DNA from: Dacryopinax spathularia | Taxonomy: Eukaryota > Basidiomycota > Dacrymycetes > Dacrymycetales > Dacrymycetaceae | Length of the DNA stretch: 64,000 bases | Reading direction: 5' to 3' | NCBI GenBank assembly: GCA_037974965.1 | Contig: JBBPFI010000001.1 | Coordinates: 1,550,001 to 1,614,000, forward strand | Notes under the pieces: generated by a model | Told to the model about the DNA's origin: nothing | Databases searched by the model: none | The model's input: only the letters and a program-made list of their open reading frames with translations | Position numbers and translations under genes: made by a program | Part shown: positions 32,981 through 43,859 of the stretch, in pieces | How the letters are laid out: each line of letters starts with the position of its first letter | Numbering within the stretch: position 1 is the first letter of the stretch

Positions 32981-35900
32981 TCACCCAGCGACCTTGACCA
33001 CCACCACGCCGCCATTGGCATCAAGTCGCTCGATCGCCTCCGCCGCACGCTCCATAGTGACCACCTCGACCCCATCCAGCTCCTGGCCGTCCTGCGGCGT
33101 GCCATCTTCAAGCGACAGGAAGGGTATCGCGATACCCTCTCTGGCGCTGGCAACGAGGCCCTCCAAGCTATCTCGGACATCTTCTCCTTCCCGGTCGACC
33201 GCATCGACAGCGGAAACCCACTCATACTCCACTCTCCGAGCTTTCTCCAGTTTGGTAGTCGCAACAGACACAGTCGAAGCAGCAGCGTTGCCCGACGTAG
33301 ACGATGGCGTCAGGAACGCTCGTCTGAGAGAACGTAGGTTGGAGTGAATATGCGCCTTCAGCGTAGGCGGTACATCCGGCGAATCCCCCGCAAGAGTCGT
33401 GAACTGTCCTCCGTCCTTCAACACCCCCCTCGCCGCTCTCCAGACCTCTCTCCCACCTACACAGTCCACAACAAGGTCGAACCTCTCTTTCTCTTTTTCT
33501 CCACTGCTGTCGTCGTGAGCGAGGTTCTCACCAAGGCTCTGGAGACAGCGCAGGACCTCGCCTTCCCACACTTCGTCGGCTTCGCAGATCCTGCTTATCC
33601 CTTCGGCGTGTTCTTCGCCTTCGAGCTGGATGCTGACTTGACATCCTTGCGCTACGAGCATGCGCGCACATAAGACACCTTGTGAGCACCCGAGGGCGGT
33701 GCATTTACCGAGGAGGACCAGCACCTTCGCGTCCCTCGGGAGAGAGGCGGCCGTCCGAGCAGCTCGGTACGCCGCTACCCCCGACAAAGGGAGAACCGCC
33801 AGTTGTGGCAACGTCAAAGCCTCGGAAGGACAAGGGCAGGGGTAAAGTCTCCTCCGATCGACAAGTACAAACTCCGCCAGCGTGCCCGGTTTCTTGTGGT
33901 CCAGCAGGCCTACGACCCAGTCGCCCTTAGAGACACCGGGACAGTCCCACCCAGCCTCAATAACGACTCCCACCAGAGCGCGGCCAGGGATGTACCCAAA
34001 GGCGGAGTCTCCTTCTGCAAGTTTGGACCGAAGCAGGAGGGCGTCGAGCGAGTCGAGCGCTGCTGCGTATACCCGGACTAGGGCGGAAGTGGGCGGTACG
34101 CGAGAGGGGGGAGGGGTGCGGACTGAGAATGCCAATGCGTGGGCAGATACCCGGCCGTCGAGGGAAGACCGGCCGGACTCGCCTCGCGTTAGGCTGAGGC
34201 TCGCACGGCGTAGCAATCCACCAGAACTACGGCCTGCAGCACCACGGATAACGGACACGGTCGCCATTGCCGCTTGGCCAATCCCGAGCTTTGCGACGTC
34301 CACTTTTCCGGTCGTAGCAGCCCGGACAGGGTCAGAAGCGGGTACATACCCCGCTTGGGGGAGCATGAGGGACGTGTAACCTTGTTGGGTTGAGGCGTCC
34401 AGAGGAGCTGGGATGGGCAGAGGTAAAGGGAGGAGGACTGTATTGTGTGACTTTGTGGTTGTACCGGAGAGGAGGCTGGGGGCGGTGGTGTATGCCGAAG
34501 CTGGGCGACTGGGGGCGGAGGTGGTGCGTAGCCGGGTGCTGGGTGCACGCGCGGGTGGTTGAGCGCCGGCGAGGGTCGGAGTCTCTGTGGTGCTTGATCT
34601 CGCAGAGGTTGTAGGGGTACGTGACAGCCCTGAGGCGGACATGGGGGCATCGTAAACCCTTGCGGTTACAGCGGCCGCGGAGGCACTCGCATATAGCTCG
34701 TTGGAGTACTCCTCATCAAGCTCGGGCACGTCCGACATCCGGAGCTGGGCAATAAGCTGCGACGGCCGCGACGAGTTTGCGCGAGGCCTCGGCCTTGCTT
34801 GGGGGAGAGGTGCCGGGGCGGAATGTGAGGGTTGGAGGGCGGACGACGGGGCGAGAAGATGTGGTTGGATCGGGGTGGGGAAAGGATTGAGTCGTTCTTG
34901 CTGAGGTGCGGTAATTGGCGGGGCGCTAGCAGAAGTGCGCTGTGACCTCGCGGAGGAGTTGCGCGATAGGCTGGCGGGTGTCGAGCTCGCCGAAGTGGCA
35001 GATGTCGCTGTGGTCGAGCGGGAGCGCACTGATGATCCTCTTGTTAATTGAGACGGCGATGCCGAATCAAGCGACGTTCTCCTGGAGCGCTCCTTCGTCC
35101 CTCCCGTTCCTGCGTTCCCAACAGAGGTACTGCTCCGCATCACTCTTTCCCTCACATCAGCCGGCAACTCATCCAGCACATCCGGAGTAGAGACCACAAG
35201 CGCCGGTGCCTGTACCGGTGCTGACGCCGCTGTTGTTGGCACGGTCCGCTTCTTCTGCTTCGGTTTGGCTTGCGTCTTCTTGGGCTCCGGTGGGGAGAGT
35301 TGATCAGGCGGGACGAGCCATTTGACGTCTTTTGCCCATTCTGGTTGTTGATGCGTTTCAGTGGAGGAGACGCGGCGCCGTTTCTTGACTTCCTGTGTTG
35401 GAGGGGCAGCTGAACCTGCGGTTGTCCTGCTTGACGGGGCTGGGTTTGTGGCTGCCAAAGGAGGTTGAGGCCACACTTGCGGCACGTGCTGCTGAGACTG
35501 CGTTGCGGAAGAGGATTTGGAGATGGAAGGATTCCTGGACAGCGCGGGCGAAGGCACCGTAATCCCCGTACTGTTACTCCTCGCCGCCCAAGAATAGCTC
35601 GAATACGCGTCCTCCGAACTCGGGATAGTAGTAGTAGTGGCCGTCATACTCGTAGAAGTAGAGCTCGATAACGCAGCAGAGGGTAAGCGGGACTGGTTGG
35701 GTCTTGTTTGTGTTTGTGCGTAAGCGCAGGGATGAGGAGGAGAGGAGGGACGGATGGCGTGGATCTTGGGTGCGTGCACTGGTGGGGGAAGGGGTTTGGC
35801 TTGTGTTGGTGCTGAAGATGGAGCGGGGGAAGTGGGGAATATGAGTGTGTTACGGGGTGAGGTGGAGGGCGATTGGGGTGGGGTTACGAATTCTTCGGTG

Positions 35901-36475
35901 TCGGTATCTGTTTCTGAGGGCGCTTCTTCTGCTGCTGGCGGTGGGGGTTGGACTTGGACCGACGGGGGCGGAGGAGTGGGTTGTGCGGACTGATGCGGAG
36001 ATCTGGGTTGTGCGGGCCGAGAAGCAGGAGCGGGAGGAGTAGTGTATTGCGGCGCTTGTCGTGTTTCTCGTTGCGGCTCAGCCTGAACAGCAGGTTGAAC
36101 GAAGCGCGGCGGTGTTCGTTGTTCGACCTGCGCCGGTTGCGCAACCGCAGAAGCAGGAATATGCTGCTCCATACTCCTCCGCACCTCCTTCCCACCGATT
36201 CTCTCATTCTCCATCGACCTCCCATCCCAAACCCGCACATCATCCACCTGCCATCCACCACCACTCCCATACCCATACGCATTCTTATTGCCGCTCCCCA
36301 CCGTCCAGCTACTCCCAGCATTGGGTGAACTCCACCATCCTCCGCTCTGCTGCCCATAACCCCCATTGCTGTAGGCTGACGCAGGCTCTGGTCGCGGGGT
36401 GTCGTATACCGCTGCATGAGCGTACGAGCGACTCGGTTTCCCGAGCAGGTTTTGCAGGAGTGTCGGTTTTGGCAT
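32981..36475 (-). CDS. Large disordered protein with C-terminal quinone-oxidoreductase-like (MDR) domain
   Basis: One uninterrupted frame of 1,164 aa, starting MPKPTLLQNLLGKPSRSYAH at 36475. Residues 1 to about 780 are low complexity (Ser, Thr, Pro, Ala, Gln) with basic patches such as KKRRR. From about residue 800 there is a medium-chain dehydrogenase fold: PPTSALVRVYAAALDSLDAL, the FGYIPGRALVGVVIEAG segment, GDWVVGLLDHKKPGTLAEFV, and a Rossmann region VLVLLGKCTALGCSQG followed by VDCVGG. The cysteines that bind structural zinc are absent, pointing to the quinone-oxidoreductase/Ast1-like branch. The Gly pattern GKCTALGCSQG is unusual for nucleotide binding, so catalysis is uncertain. It shares a 480-bp divergent promoter with the next gene. 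Confidence 0.8.
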   Translation of the reverse strand: MPKPTLLQNLLGKPSRSYAHAAVYDTPRPEPASAYSNGGYGQQSGGWWSSPNAGSSWTVGSGNKNAYGYGSGGGWQVDDVRVWDGRSMENERIGGKEVRRSMEQHIPASAVAQPAQVEQRTPPRFVQPAVQAEPQRETRQAPQYTTPPAPASRPAQPRSPHQSAQPTPPPPSVQVQPPPPAAEEAPSETDTDTEEFVTPPQSPSTSPRNTLIFPTSPAPSSAPTQAKPLPPPVHAPKIHAIRPSSPPHPCAYAQTQTRPNQSRLPSAALSSSTSTSMTATTTTIPSSEDAYSSYSWAARSNSTGITVPSPALSRNPSISKSSSATQSQQHVPQVWPQPPLAATNPAPSSRTTAGSAAPPTQEVKKRRRVSSTETHQQPEWAKDVKWLVPPDQLSPPEPKKTQAKPKQKKRTVPTTAASAPVQAPALVVSTPDVLDELPADVRERVMRSSTSVGNAGTGGTKERSRRTSLDSASPSQLTRGSSVRSRSTTATSATSASSTPASLSRNSSARSQRTSASAPPITAPQQERLNPFPTPIQPHLLAPSSALQPSHSAPAPLPQARPRPRANSSRPSQLIAQLRMSDVPELDEEYSNELYASASAAAVTARVYDAPMSASGLSRTPTTSARSSTTETPTLAGAQPPARAPSTRLRTTSAPSRPASAYTTAPSLLSGTTTKSHNTVLLPLPLPIPAPLDASTQQGYTSLMLPQAGYVPASDPVRAATTGKVDVAKLGIGQAAMATVSVIRGAAGRSSGGLLRRASLSLTRGESGRSSLDGRVSAHALAFSVRTPPPSRVPPTSALVRVYAAALDSLDALLLRSKLAEGDSAFGYIPGRALVGVVIEAGWDCPGVSKGDWVVGLLDHKKPGTLAEFVLVDRRRLYPCPCPSEALTLPQLAVLPLSGVAAYRAARTAASLPRDAKVLVLLGKCTALGCSQGVLCARMLVAQGCQVSIQLEGEEHAEGISRICEADEVWEGEVLRCLQSLGENLAHDDSSGEKEKERFDLVVDCVGGREVWRAARGVLKDGGQFTTLAGDSPDVPPTLKAHIHSNLRSLRRAFLTPSSTSGNAAASTVSVATTKLEKARRVEYEWVSAVDAVDREGEDVRDSLEGLVASAREGIAIPFLSLEDGTPQDGQELDGVEVVTMERAAEAIERLDANGGVVVVKVAG

Positions 36476-36955
36476 CCTCCCTCGCGTTCCTCTTCAGCCT
36501 CAAGCCAGTGTAGTGGTCGTCAAGCCAATTAGGAGCGTAATAGGAGCAAAGCGGGGATGTTATGTTCGTGTCAAAGCTGTCTGTCAAGAAGTCCAGTACC
36601 GCATATCTTCCAACCACCAGTGTTGACAAGAAAGAGTTTGCGGGGGCGTGTCCAGCCGGTTGATTGAGTGAGAGAAGCGCGGACGGACGGTCTAGCCGCA
36701 GTTTGGGTGATGAGAGAAGGCGCGGAGGAAAACAACAACGATTGTAGCGCCGATCTAGGGGTTGAGAGAGTGATGTCATAGCACCGCCACCCACCAATCT
36801 GTGAGTGATGGGCGCTTCCCTCGGATTCGGCGGGGTTCTATGTCTAGTTAACTATGCTACTGATAATCTTGATGCAAAACTAGACAATCAGCCTCCCCAC
36901 ATACCCTAACAACCCATTTCTCCCCCTTCAAGCGCAACCGAATCCTATCACGCCC
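36476..36955. promoter_or_regulatory. Divergent intergenic region
   Basis: Shared upstream DNA of the MDR-domain gene (minus) and the NTF2-like gene (plus). No gene is seen. Confidence 0.35.
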
Positions 36956-37444
36956 ATGTCCAGCTCAACCTCCTCCTCATCCACCACCCAACCCGACCGC
37001 CGCTCCCTCCTCCTCCAAACCACCAACCGCCTCTGCACGCTCTTCGCCAAATCCGCCCCTCCTTCCCAGCTCGCGCCGCTCTTCACCCCCTCCCCAACCA
37101 TAACAGAACACGGCCCCTCCACACCCCGTCTCCCCTTTCTCTCTACTTTCTCGGGTCCTAGCGCTCTCGAAGAGTATATGTCCATCCTCGCCCGGCTCTT
37201 ACAAGTCTCCGAAGCGGAATACGACGAACCCGTTATAGATGCTGAGAAGGAGGTCGTGACTGTCAAAGCACGGGCGAAGTTTACGTGGATTGACGGAGTG
37301 GGGAAAGGGACGGAATGGAGGGAAGAATTCGTCTATGTGCTGAGTGGGTTCGATGAGTCTGGGAGAGTGGGGAAATGGGAGGTCTGGGCGGATCCGTTGA
37401 GCGCTTGGTTGGCTAGTCAGGGGAAGAGGGTCAAGGATGCTTGA
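36956..37444 (+). CDS. NTF2-like (SnoaL-type) small protein
   Basis: Single exon, 162 aa. A Ser-rich start is followed by a helix-rich segment (LLLQTTNRLCTLFAKSAPPSQL), then FTPSPTITEHGP, FSGPSALEEYMSILARLL and strands KEVVTVKARAKFTWIDG, EFVYVLSGFDESGRVGKWEVW. This helix-then-antiparallel-sheet order, with TITEHG and a final W-x-D-P motif, matches fungal NTF2-like/SnoaL proteins. Members bind small ligands or act as enzymes; no substrate can be named. Confidence 0.7.
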   Translation: MSSSTSSSSTTQPDRRSLLLQTTNRLCTLFAKSAPPSQLAPLFTPSPTITEHGPSTPRLPFLSTFSGPSALEEYMSILARLLQVSEAEYDEPVIDAEKEVVTVKARAKFTWIDGVGKGTEWREEFVYVLSGFDESGRVGKWEVWADPLSAWLASQGKRVKDA

Positions 37445-37651
37445 CTCTCGCGTCCAGGCGCTGTCGTAGGAAAGTCGAAGGATGTACAAACAACTTGGTA
37501 TGAAATGTATTTTTCGTTATGATGTACGCGTCGTAGGCAACTGCTGTAATTACAGATCATCATCAGCTATCACCACCATTCCCTCCAACCTAGTTCCAAG
37601 TCAAAGTCAGAGCCTCCTCCTTCCGTTCCTCTACGAAATTAGTCCTCAGCA

Positions 37652-39612
37652 TCAGTTCCACATATCCCCCGGCTCGACACCCATAGTCTTCCACATAACC
37701 GCCGCGTCCAGATCCTCCGCACATTCAACCTCACTGATCCCTTCTCCATCCTGTACAATGGCCTCCCTCAGCCCAACAGTAAGCTTGATCGCCGGCGGGC
37801 CGGGGTAGTATTCCTCCAACTCTTCGTCCGGCACGTCTTTGCCGCCTTGTGTTGCGGTAGCGTTGGTAGGATGAGCTGCTCCGTTCGGGCGGGTGGGGGA
37901 GGAGCGACGTTTGATAAGGCGGATGATGTTGCGCGCTGCGACTTCGGCTTGGTAGTATGCTGTGTGGCCTGCCTTTATGGCTCCGAACGCGTCGGCCGCG
38001 TCGCCAACAGCGAAGATATTGGGCCAAGGAGTATGTGCAGGACGAGGGAGGTGAGCATCCTTGTCCTTCTCACCTCCTTTGCCCCCTTCCTTGGTCTTCT
38101 CGGCCGAGGTCGGCTGGACTGCGTCGTCCCCCTTCCTATCAGCCGTCGAGGTCGGGGCTGTCGAGGCTGTGGTCGATGTCGTTGCTGCCCCCCCAGCTGG
38201 AGCGGGAGAGCCGTCGGACTCGGGTACAGAAGGCAGATCATACGGACAGATCTGCATCGTCCGCAGAACAGTTACATGCCCCGTCAGCGGCGAGAGCGCC
38301 CCCGCCGCCCAAGAATCCGCCAGCAGCTGGGTATTCGGTTTCTGACCCGTGCACAGCATCTATCCCTTCGTCAGCTTCCTAGCCGACGAGGCAGACGAGG
38401 AAGGCGTACGAGATAATCACATTCCAGTTCCCTCCCCTTGAGGGTGTGCACTTTCCCCTCCGTTACTGTTGGGTCGAGGATCCTATCTTCAAGAATGAGC
38501 TCGACGCCTAGCTCTTCGAGGCGCTTGAGGATGAGAGGGTGCATCTCTTCCCTGAACCTGGGGAGGAGGCGGTCGCGGGAGTGAATGAGTGTGACGTGAT
38601 GATTAGGATACTGGGCTTTGATATCCGTCGCATACTCTGTTTCTCTCCATTAGCCCACTGCAACTAAAGACTGAGGCAGGTAGAAGGACACACGGATCCC
38701 CAAAGCCCCTCCGCCCACAACGACGATCTTCTTCGCCCACCTGATCTTCGAAGCCTGATCGACCATCCACCCCACCCCCTCTACCTTCTGCCTCGCATCA
38801 GGGCTCATCAACAGCGGCGGGGGCATACAGCTCCCCAGCGCATACACCATATACTCATACGGCACTGAGTTGCCCAGGTCATGTTCCGAAAACGACCTCG
38901 ACAGGGTGATATGCGCTGGGTAGATGGCCTTGACCGTCGCGTGCAGGATGAGGTGTGGGCCGGGCGGAGTGGGGCGGGGGGGAGGGATGATGTATTGGGA
39001 GTAAACGGTAGGGTCGAGTGTGGGGTCGTAGGTGTACCAATTGTAGTGTCCCCCCTCGGGGTAATGCTGGACTGGCTTGGGCTTGGGCTTGGCCTTCCCT
39101 GCAGGCTCGGGCTTCGGAGGGGGGTTGAGCGACGCATAGGGTATGAAGGCTTTGTGCTCATGTCCCGGGAGGACAGTATATCTCGGCTGCGGGCCAAAAC
39201 ACCGAATTAACACATGACACAATATTCCCGAAATGGAAAGAAAGACGTACGAAGACGTAGAGATGATTGAAGTGTCTGGGGAAAATATCAGTCAGAGTTA
39301 TTGGCCAAGGGTTATCTGATAAATCTGGCGCGCGGCGGATCTAGGGTTTCCCCGCTCGGCGCCGAAGCCAGCGGGCCTGACCGCAGGCGAAGGGAAACGA
39401 GAGAGAGGAGAAGGACATACGACTGTCTTTCGACTAGGATGACCCGCCAGCCCTTTGGAAGATTGTCTGCGAGGAGTCGGGCTGCTCGCGCACCTACAGG
39501 AAGGGAGGTGGTGAGTGAGAGGTTGCTATATGTGGCAAAAGGTGGGGAAGTCGGACGTACCGCCGTATGACCCGCCTAGGACTAGGACGTTCTTGTAGCC
39601 TGATCTGTCCAT
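37652..39612 (-). CDS. AIF/AMID-like FAD-dependent NADH oxidoreductase
   Basis: It starts MDRSGYKNVLVLGGSYGG, an FAD-binding GxGxxG-type loop, with an intron inside GGARAARLLADNLPKGWRV. The family motif FNHLYVF follows, then PRYTVLPGHEHKAFIPY. The NADH-binding loop is KKIVVVGGGALGIR. Later MLCTGQKPNTQLL and WPNIFAVGDAADAFGAIKAG give the second FAD-binding GD motif. Two inserts are rich in Pro/Lys and Ser/Thr/Ala. At least five introns; stop at 37652. AIF/AMID-type enzymes oxidise NAD(P)H and reduce quinones or flavins, sometimes in mitochondria or membranes; no targeting signal is visible here. Confidence 0.85.
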
Positions 39613-41113
39613 TATGCTCGCGTCCGTCCATGGCGCGCGAGAAGAGCCGGTGTAGGGCATCGTTCAAGTCCAAAGAGGTAGGAGTCGACCGAGAGGGAGG
39701 GGATGAGGAGGGAGAGTGGACTGTAGGTGGGCCGTTTATAACCCTCCCGAGAGGACCATCAGACTTACCCAGGCGCGTGAAGCCGCATGTGGCGGATATT
39801 GCGCCGAACCCTCGCACGGCCGACCGCTCAGAGTGCCGATGTCCCTCGTCTTGGTGAGACATCCCAAGATCACGTAACTGCTGGTCCCTGTTCCTCCCAA
39901 ACGGGCGCCAAACGCGGTTTCCAGCCTTCTATCCCGCCCTTCCATTCCTCAAGATCGGAACATCCACGCACTGTCTTGCTGCGGAAGAGTGCAAAATTCC
40001 AAGTTGGTCGTCATGCAAGAACGGATGAGCGGGAAAAAGGAAGATCGGAGAGGATCGATCCCCCAGAGAGAGAGCGGGCGATTGTGGAGATAGAGCGGGG
40101 TACGAATCTGCTGATCTGCTGATCTTCAAATTCCCAGCTAATCCATCTTGGTCCTCTGATTGGGAATGTTCCACTGTTCTACTTTTCCATTATTTTTTCT
40201 TCTTCTGCGGTAAGTGAATTGGATTCGGCGTGTACGTCGCCGAACTTTACGGCAAACGTTCTTAGGCCTTTGTATTGATATCATGAAAAAATTGGAGCTA
40301 AGGCCGCTTCTGTTCTTTCTCAGGCCTTGGAATCCTTTTCTCCTTCTCATCCTTTTAGAACCCTCATCGGAAGTTCCTTTCCGCCGGCCAATATTCAGTT
40401 CTTTTTACCCCATATTCTTCCTTGGGAATCCTTTCTAGCCGACCGCAGACCATATGGAACGTGAAAGAGACAAAGGTTCTTGTGGAAGGGAGATGATGTG
40501 TCGCCTCCCGACGGTGTTATTCGGGGGTTGTGGGCTTTGTCTCCCGACTGGAATTGACTTTAGACTCTCGTTGAACGACGGTGGGAGAAAGGAAGGTCAA
40601 TCTGGAAGGATTGCTAAATCCACATGCCGCCATTGGCTGATGAGATCGGAGGTTTGTAGTCGTGTGGGGAGCCGCGGTGCCTGGCGCTGGGGGAGCATGT
40701 GGTACGCCGCTACCCAAAGGGGATCTGGGGCAGCAGAGAATGTATTCAAATGAGGTTTGTGGCGACAGGGCAGTTCCATGCTGGTTCTATGGTCTTGGGA
40801 GAATATGGAGAAGCAGCAACTATGTTGCCGTTGGTTTGTGGCGACAGGGCGGTTGCCCAATCCATGCTGATTCTGGGACCGTTGGAAATCATGTCGATCG
40901 AGACACAGTGGCAACTCCCCAGGTCCTGTATGCTTGGCGAACCTGGAGAGTGACAAACCTGAAGGACCGCAATGGATACATCCTTGCAACCGGATGCACC
41001 TCACAGCCGGTCTTGTGACCATGGGGCATTGGTCGAGCAGCTGACCGTAGCAACCAGCAAGACGTTCAGGCACGAAAAAGAAATAGGAGCCCAGTTGAAT
41101 ATTACGAATTACA
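39613..41113. other. Intergenic, 1.5 kb
   Basis: Between two minus-strand genes. It holds AT-richer sequence with pyrimidine tracts (about 40180-40440) and a 79-bp-period direct repeat (40754-40880). Open frames are short and lack motifs. It is partly the promoter of the AIF-like gene. Confidence 0.45.
40754..40880 (+). repeat. Direct repeat, 79-bp period
   Basis: GGTTTGTGGCGACAGGGC occurs at 40754 and again at 40833, each followed by a GTTCC/GTTGCCC-type stretch and CCATGCTGRTTCT. Two imperfect units only. Confidence 0.75.
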
Positions 41114-41905
41114 TCATGCATACGGATCATCCTCATCGTCATCCCGCAACGAAGAATTCCGTATACTCGACTTCCTCTCCGGCTCCTCCAACCGTGTCCT
41201 CATCGACATCTTCGGCGCATCCTCAATCACCCCTATCCCCAGTCAGCATCACTTCTCCGCGGAGCAGCACACGCAAGAGAGGGGACTCACCACTCATCTT
41301 CAACCTCAACTCCAACACCCCCGTCTGGAACTCATCCGAGTTCCCCAGTTCCTCAAACCCGACTACGCGGTCCTTCGTCACCCCGCCTACGAAACATATT
41401 ACGCATGGGAGGACTTTGATCTGCAGGCGCTCGACGAGGAAGGGGACGTTCTCTACTAGGACGCGGAGGAACCGGGTGGAGGGGTATTTGGGCGCGAGGA
41501 GCTCGAGGTGCTGGTCCATGATTTTGCACCGGCGGAAGTCGCGGTGGTAAAAGTGGATTACGGCGCGGGGTTCTTTCCTGGATAAACAACACCGTCAGCT
41601 CATCCTATCATCCCACCTTCCAAGGTTGAAAGGGGAGGGAATGGGACTGACGCGCTCAAATGGATAACCTCCTTCTCCTCAGTCAGTTCCAAATACCGCC
41701 CATGCTGCCCATCACTCATAGCCCTCTGGCGCTCCATCTCCCGCTTCAGCTCCTCGAGCCTCTGTTCCCTTAGATTTCCCAGGTCGAACGTTGACTCGTC
41801 ATTCTCGAGTTCTTCGAATAGGGCATCTGTGTCGTCCTCTGCTTCGTCTTCGTCTTGTCTGTGCGGGGCGTCTCGGGGAATGGAGTGGACTGCTGATGAG
41901 GCCAT
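41114..41905 (-). CDS. PLP1: Thioredoxin-domain protein TXNDC9 / phosducin-like Plp1
   Basis: It starts MASSAVHSIPRDAPHRQDED with an acidic region DDTDALFEELENDESTFDLG. The coiled-coil LREQRLEELKREMERQRAM, typical of TXNDC9, follows. The thioredoxin fold shows VIHFYHRDFRRCKIMDQHLE, LAPKYPSTRFLRVLVENVPFLVERLQIKVLPCVICFVGG and a FEELGNSDEF segment. Active-site CxxC is absent, as in the family. It ends with an acidic DDDEDDPYA tail, stop at 41114. Three introns. Plp1/TXNDC9 helps the CCT chaperonin fold tubulin and actin in the cytosol. Confidence 0.92.
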
Positions 41906-42222
41906 TTTGGGGTTGGATGATACGGGATGGGGAGGACGCGTGCAATGACAAGTCGCGACTCACTCGGAGGCGCGCGTGGGCGGACCCTTACCGCAATAGG
42001 AAGGGGGAAAGGCGGATCTCCGAGATCTGTGAGGGAATGAAGCGGACGTTACCGAAAAAGCCGATGGGGTTCGCCCATCCTCACTCCAGGCGGTCTATCA
42101 CACCATCTTGTTGGTGATTGCACTCATACTGTTGCGTCCATCTGAAGTAGATTCGAGACGATCCTGAGGTTGACTACCTACTCTGCTGCACTCTGAACTT
42201 TGGACGATTGGAATCGGACACG
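41906..42222. promoter_or_regulatory. Divergent intergenic region
   Basis: Shared 317-bp upstream region of the TXNDC9 and trans-sulfuration genes. No clear site was found. Confidence 0.35.
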
Positions 42223-43619
42223 ATGTCGCACAAACCGTCATTGCAGACTACCCTCATCCATGGGGACGATGCTTACCGGCCCTCAGCAGCCGTAGCACCA
42301 GAGATCAGCGTTAGCACCAGTGCGTTCACATATTCCTTGTGTTGTCATCCTCGACCTACCCATACGATGCAGCCTTCCGCCATCCCGAACCAAAGGAAGA
42401 CGCCATCCCCGGCGCTCCCGCAGAATACGACCCCTCCGAGCCCGGCCGGCACATCTATTCCCGCTACACCCAGGGGGTCAGCACAAGAGTGGAGAAGCTC
42501 CTGGGACAAATATGCGTTCGTCTTCTCCCCTCTCCTTCCCGCTGCTTAAAAGCTTACGACACATCAGGGTGGACATGCGATGACATACGCCTCTGGCCTC
42601 GCTGCTGGATATGCGGCCATCGTCCATTATGCGCCGAAGAGGATCGCCATCCGCGGAGGGTATCACGGGCTGCATATGGGTATCAAAGTGTACCAAACGT
42701 CGAACAAGCAGTTCGAGGTAATAGACCTGGACGACCCTTTCCAGCCTGGCGATCTAGTATGGGTCGAATCCCCCCTGAACCCGACCGGCGAAGTGCGGAA
42801 TATCAAGCACTACGCCGATCGCGCACACGCGGTAGGGGCGAAGGTCGTTGTGGACAGCACGTTCGCCCCTCCTCCTCTGTCGAACCCTCTGGATCAGGGT
42901 GCGGACTGCGTGATGCATTCGGGGACGAAGTACTTCGGCGGTCATTCGGATTTGCTCTGCGGTGTTCTGGTCGTGAAGACGCGGGAAGAATGGCTCCAGC
43001 TCTGGTCGGACCGGACGTTCCTGGGTAACATGATGGGTTCCCTTGAGTCCTGGCTCCTCCTACGGTCGCTAAGGACGTTGCCGATCAGAGTGGCAAAACA
43101 GAGCGAGACGGCGACGGAGCTCGCAAAGTGGCTGGATAGGATCGCCAAGACGCCGAAGGGGAAGGAGTATGATGGTGTTCCGGGCGGGATTATTGAGCGG
43201 GTTTGGCACTCGCATTTGCAGAAGGAGGCCGGGGAGCAGTGGTTTAAGGAGCAGATGAAGGGCGGGAGCGCTTGTTTTGCTATACATGTACATCCTGCCT
43301 CTTGCTCTTCGATCTTCTAGCCTGAGCTCACGATCATCACAGCTGGTCGACCCGAAGCATGCAACCCGCCTGCCAGACGCACTGGAATACTTCGTTGTAC
43401 GTCTGCTCTCTCCCATTTTCTCATCTACGCATACTCACACCTGAACAGAGCGCGACCAGCCTGGGAGGCGTCGAATCCCTCATCGAACAGCGGATCATCT
43501 CCGACCCGGGCGCAGATCCGAAATTGTGCAGGCTTAGTATTGGCCTGGAGGACCTGGAGGACCTGAAAGCGGATCTGAGGAGGGCGTTGGTGAAGATCAC
43601 GAGGGGAGCGAAGCTGTAA
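42223..43619 (+). CDS. Cys/Met-metabolism PLP enzyme (cystathionine gamma-synthase/lyase family)
   Basis: It starts MSHKPSLQTTLIHGDDAYRP, followed by PAVAPEISVST-type sequence. An intron removes GTGCGTTC...GCAG; then HIYSRYTQGVSTRVEKLLGQ. After a second intron comes TYASGLAAGYAAIVHYAPKR with the RGGYHG loop. WVESPLNPTGEVRNI and VVVDSTFAPPPLSNPLDQGAD lead to SGTKYFGGHSD, whose Lys binds PLP. LGNMMGSLESWLLLRSLRTL and a final SLGGVESLIEQR are also typical. About 400 aa after four introns, stop at 43617-43619. The sequence resembles the fungal YHR112C-type branch, whose reaction is unproven; it is not clearly Cys3 or Str3. Confidence 0.9.
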
Positions 43620-43859
43620 TGGGAGTTTGGTTACGGTTAGCGGCCAGACGAGAAAGGTTGCTCGTTCCCTTGACGTCCTCTCGGGTGAAACGTCGCATAA
43701 AGGAGTCCATGAAGTCCTGATATATAGAAACCACATTGTGCAAATACATTACTGTCGGAAGCCTCACAGGCCCCGACGGAGAGCTTCTCAGGATGGTCCA
43801 GTACCGTACGATCCCAAGTAATTACGCTAGAGCCAAATCACATCCACCCACCTCGCCTA

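Noticed and set aside
39787-40122. 111-codon plus-strand frame upstream of the AIF-like gene
   Set aside because: No motif, mixed composition, and it lies in a promoter-like region.
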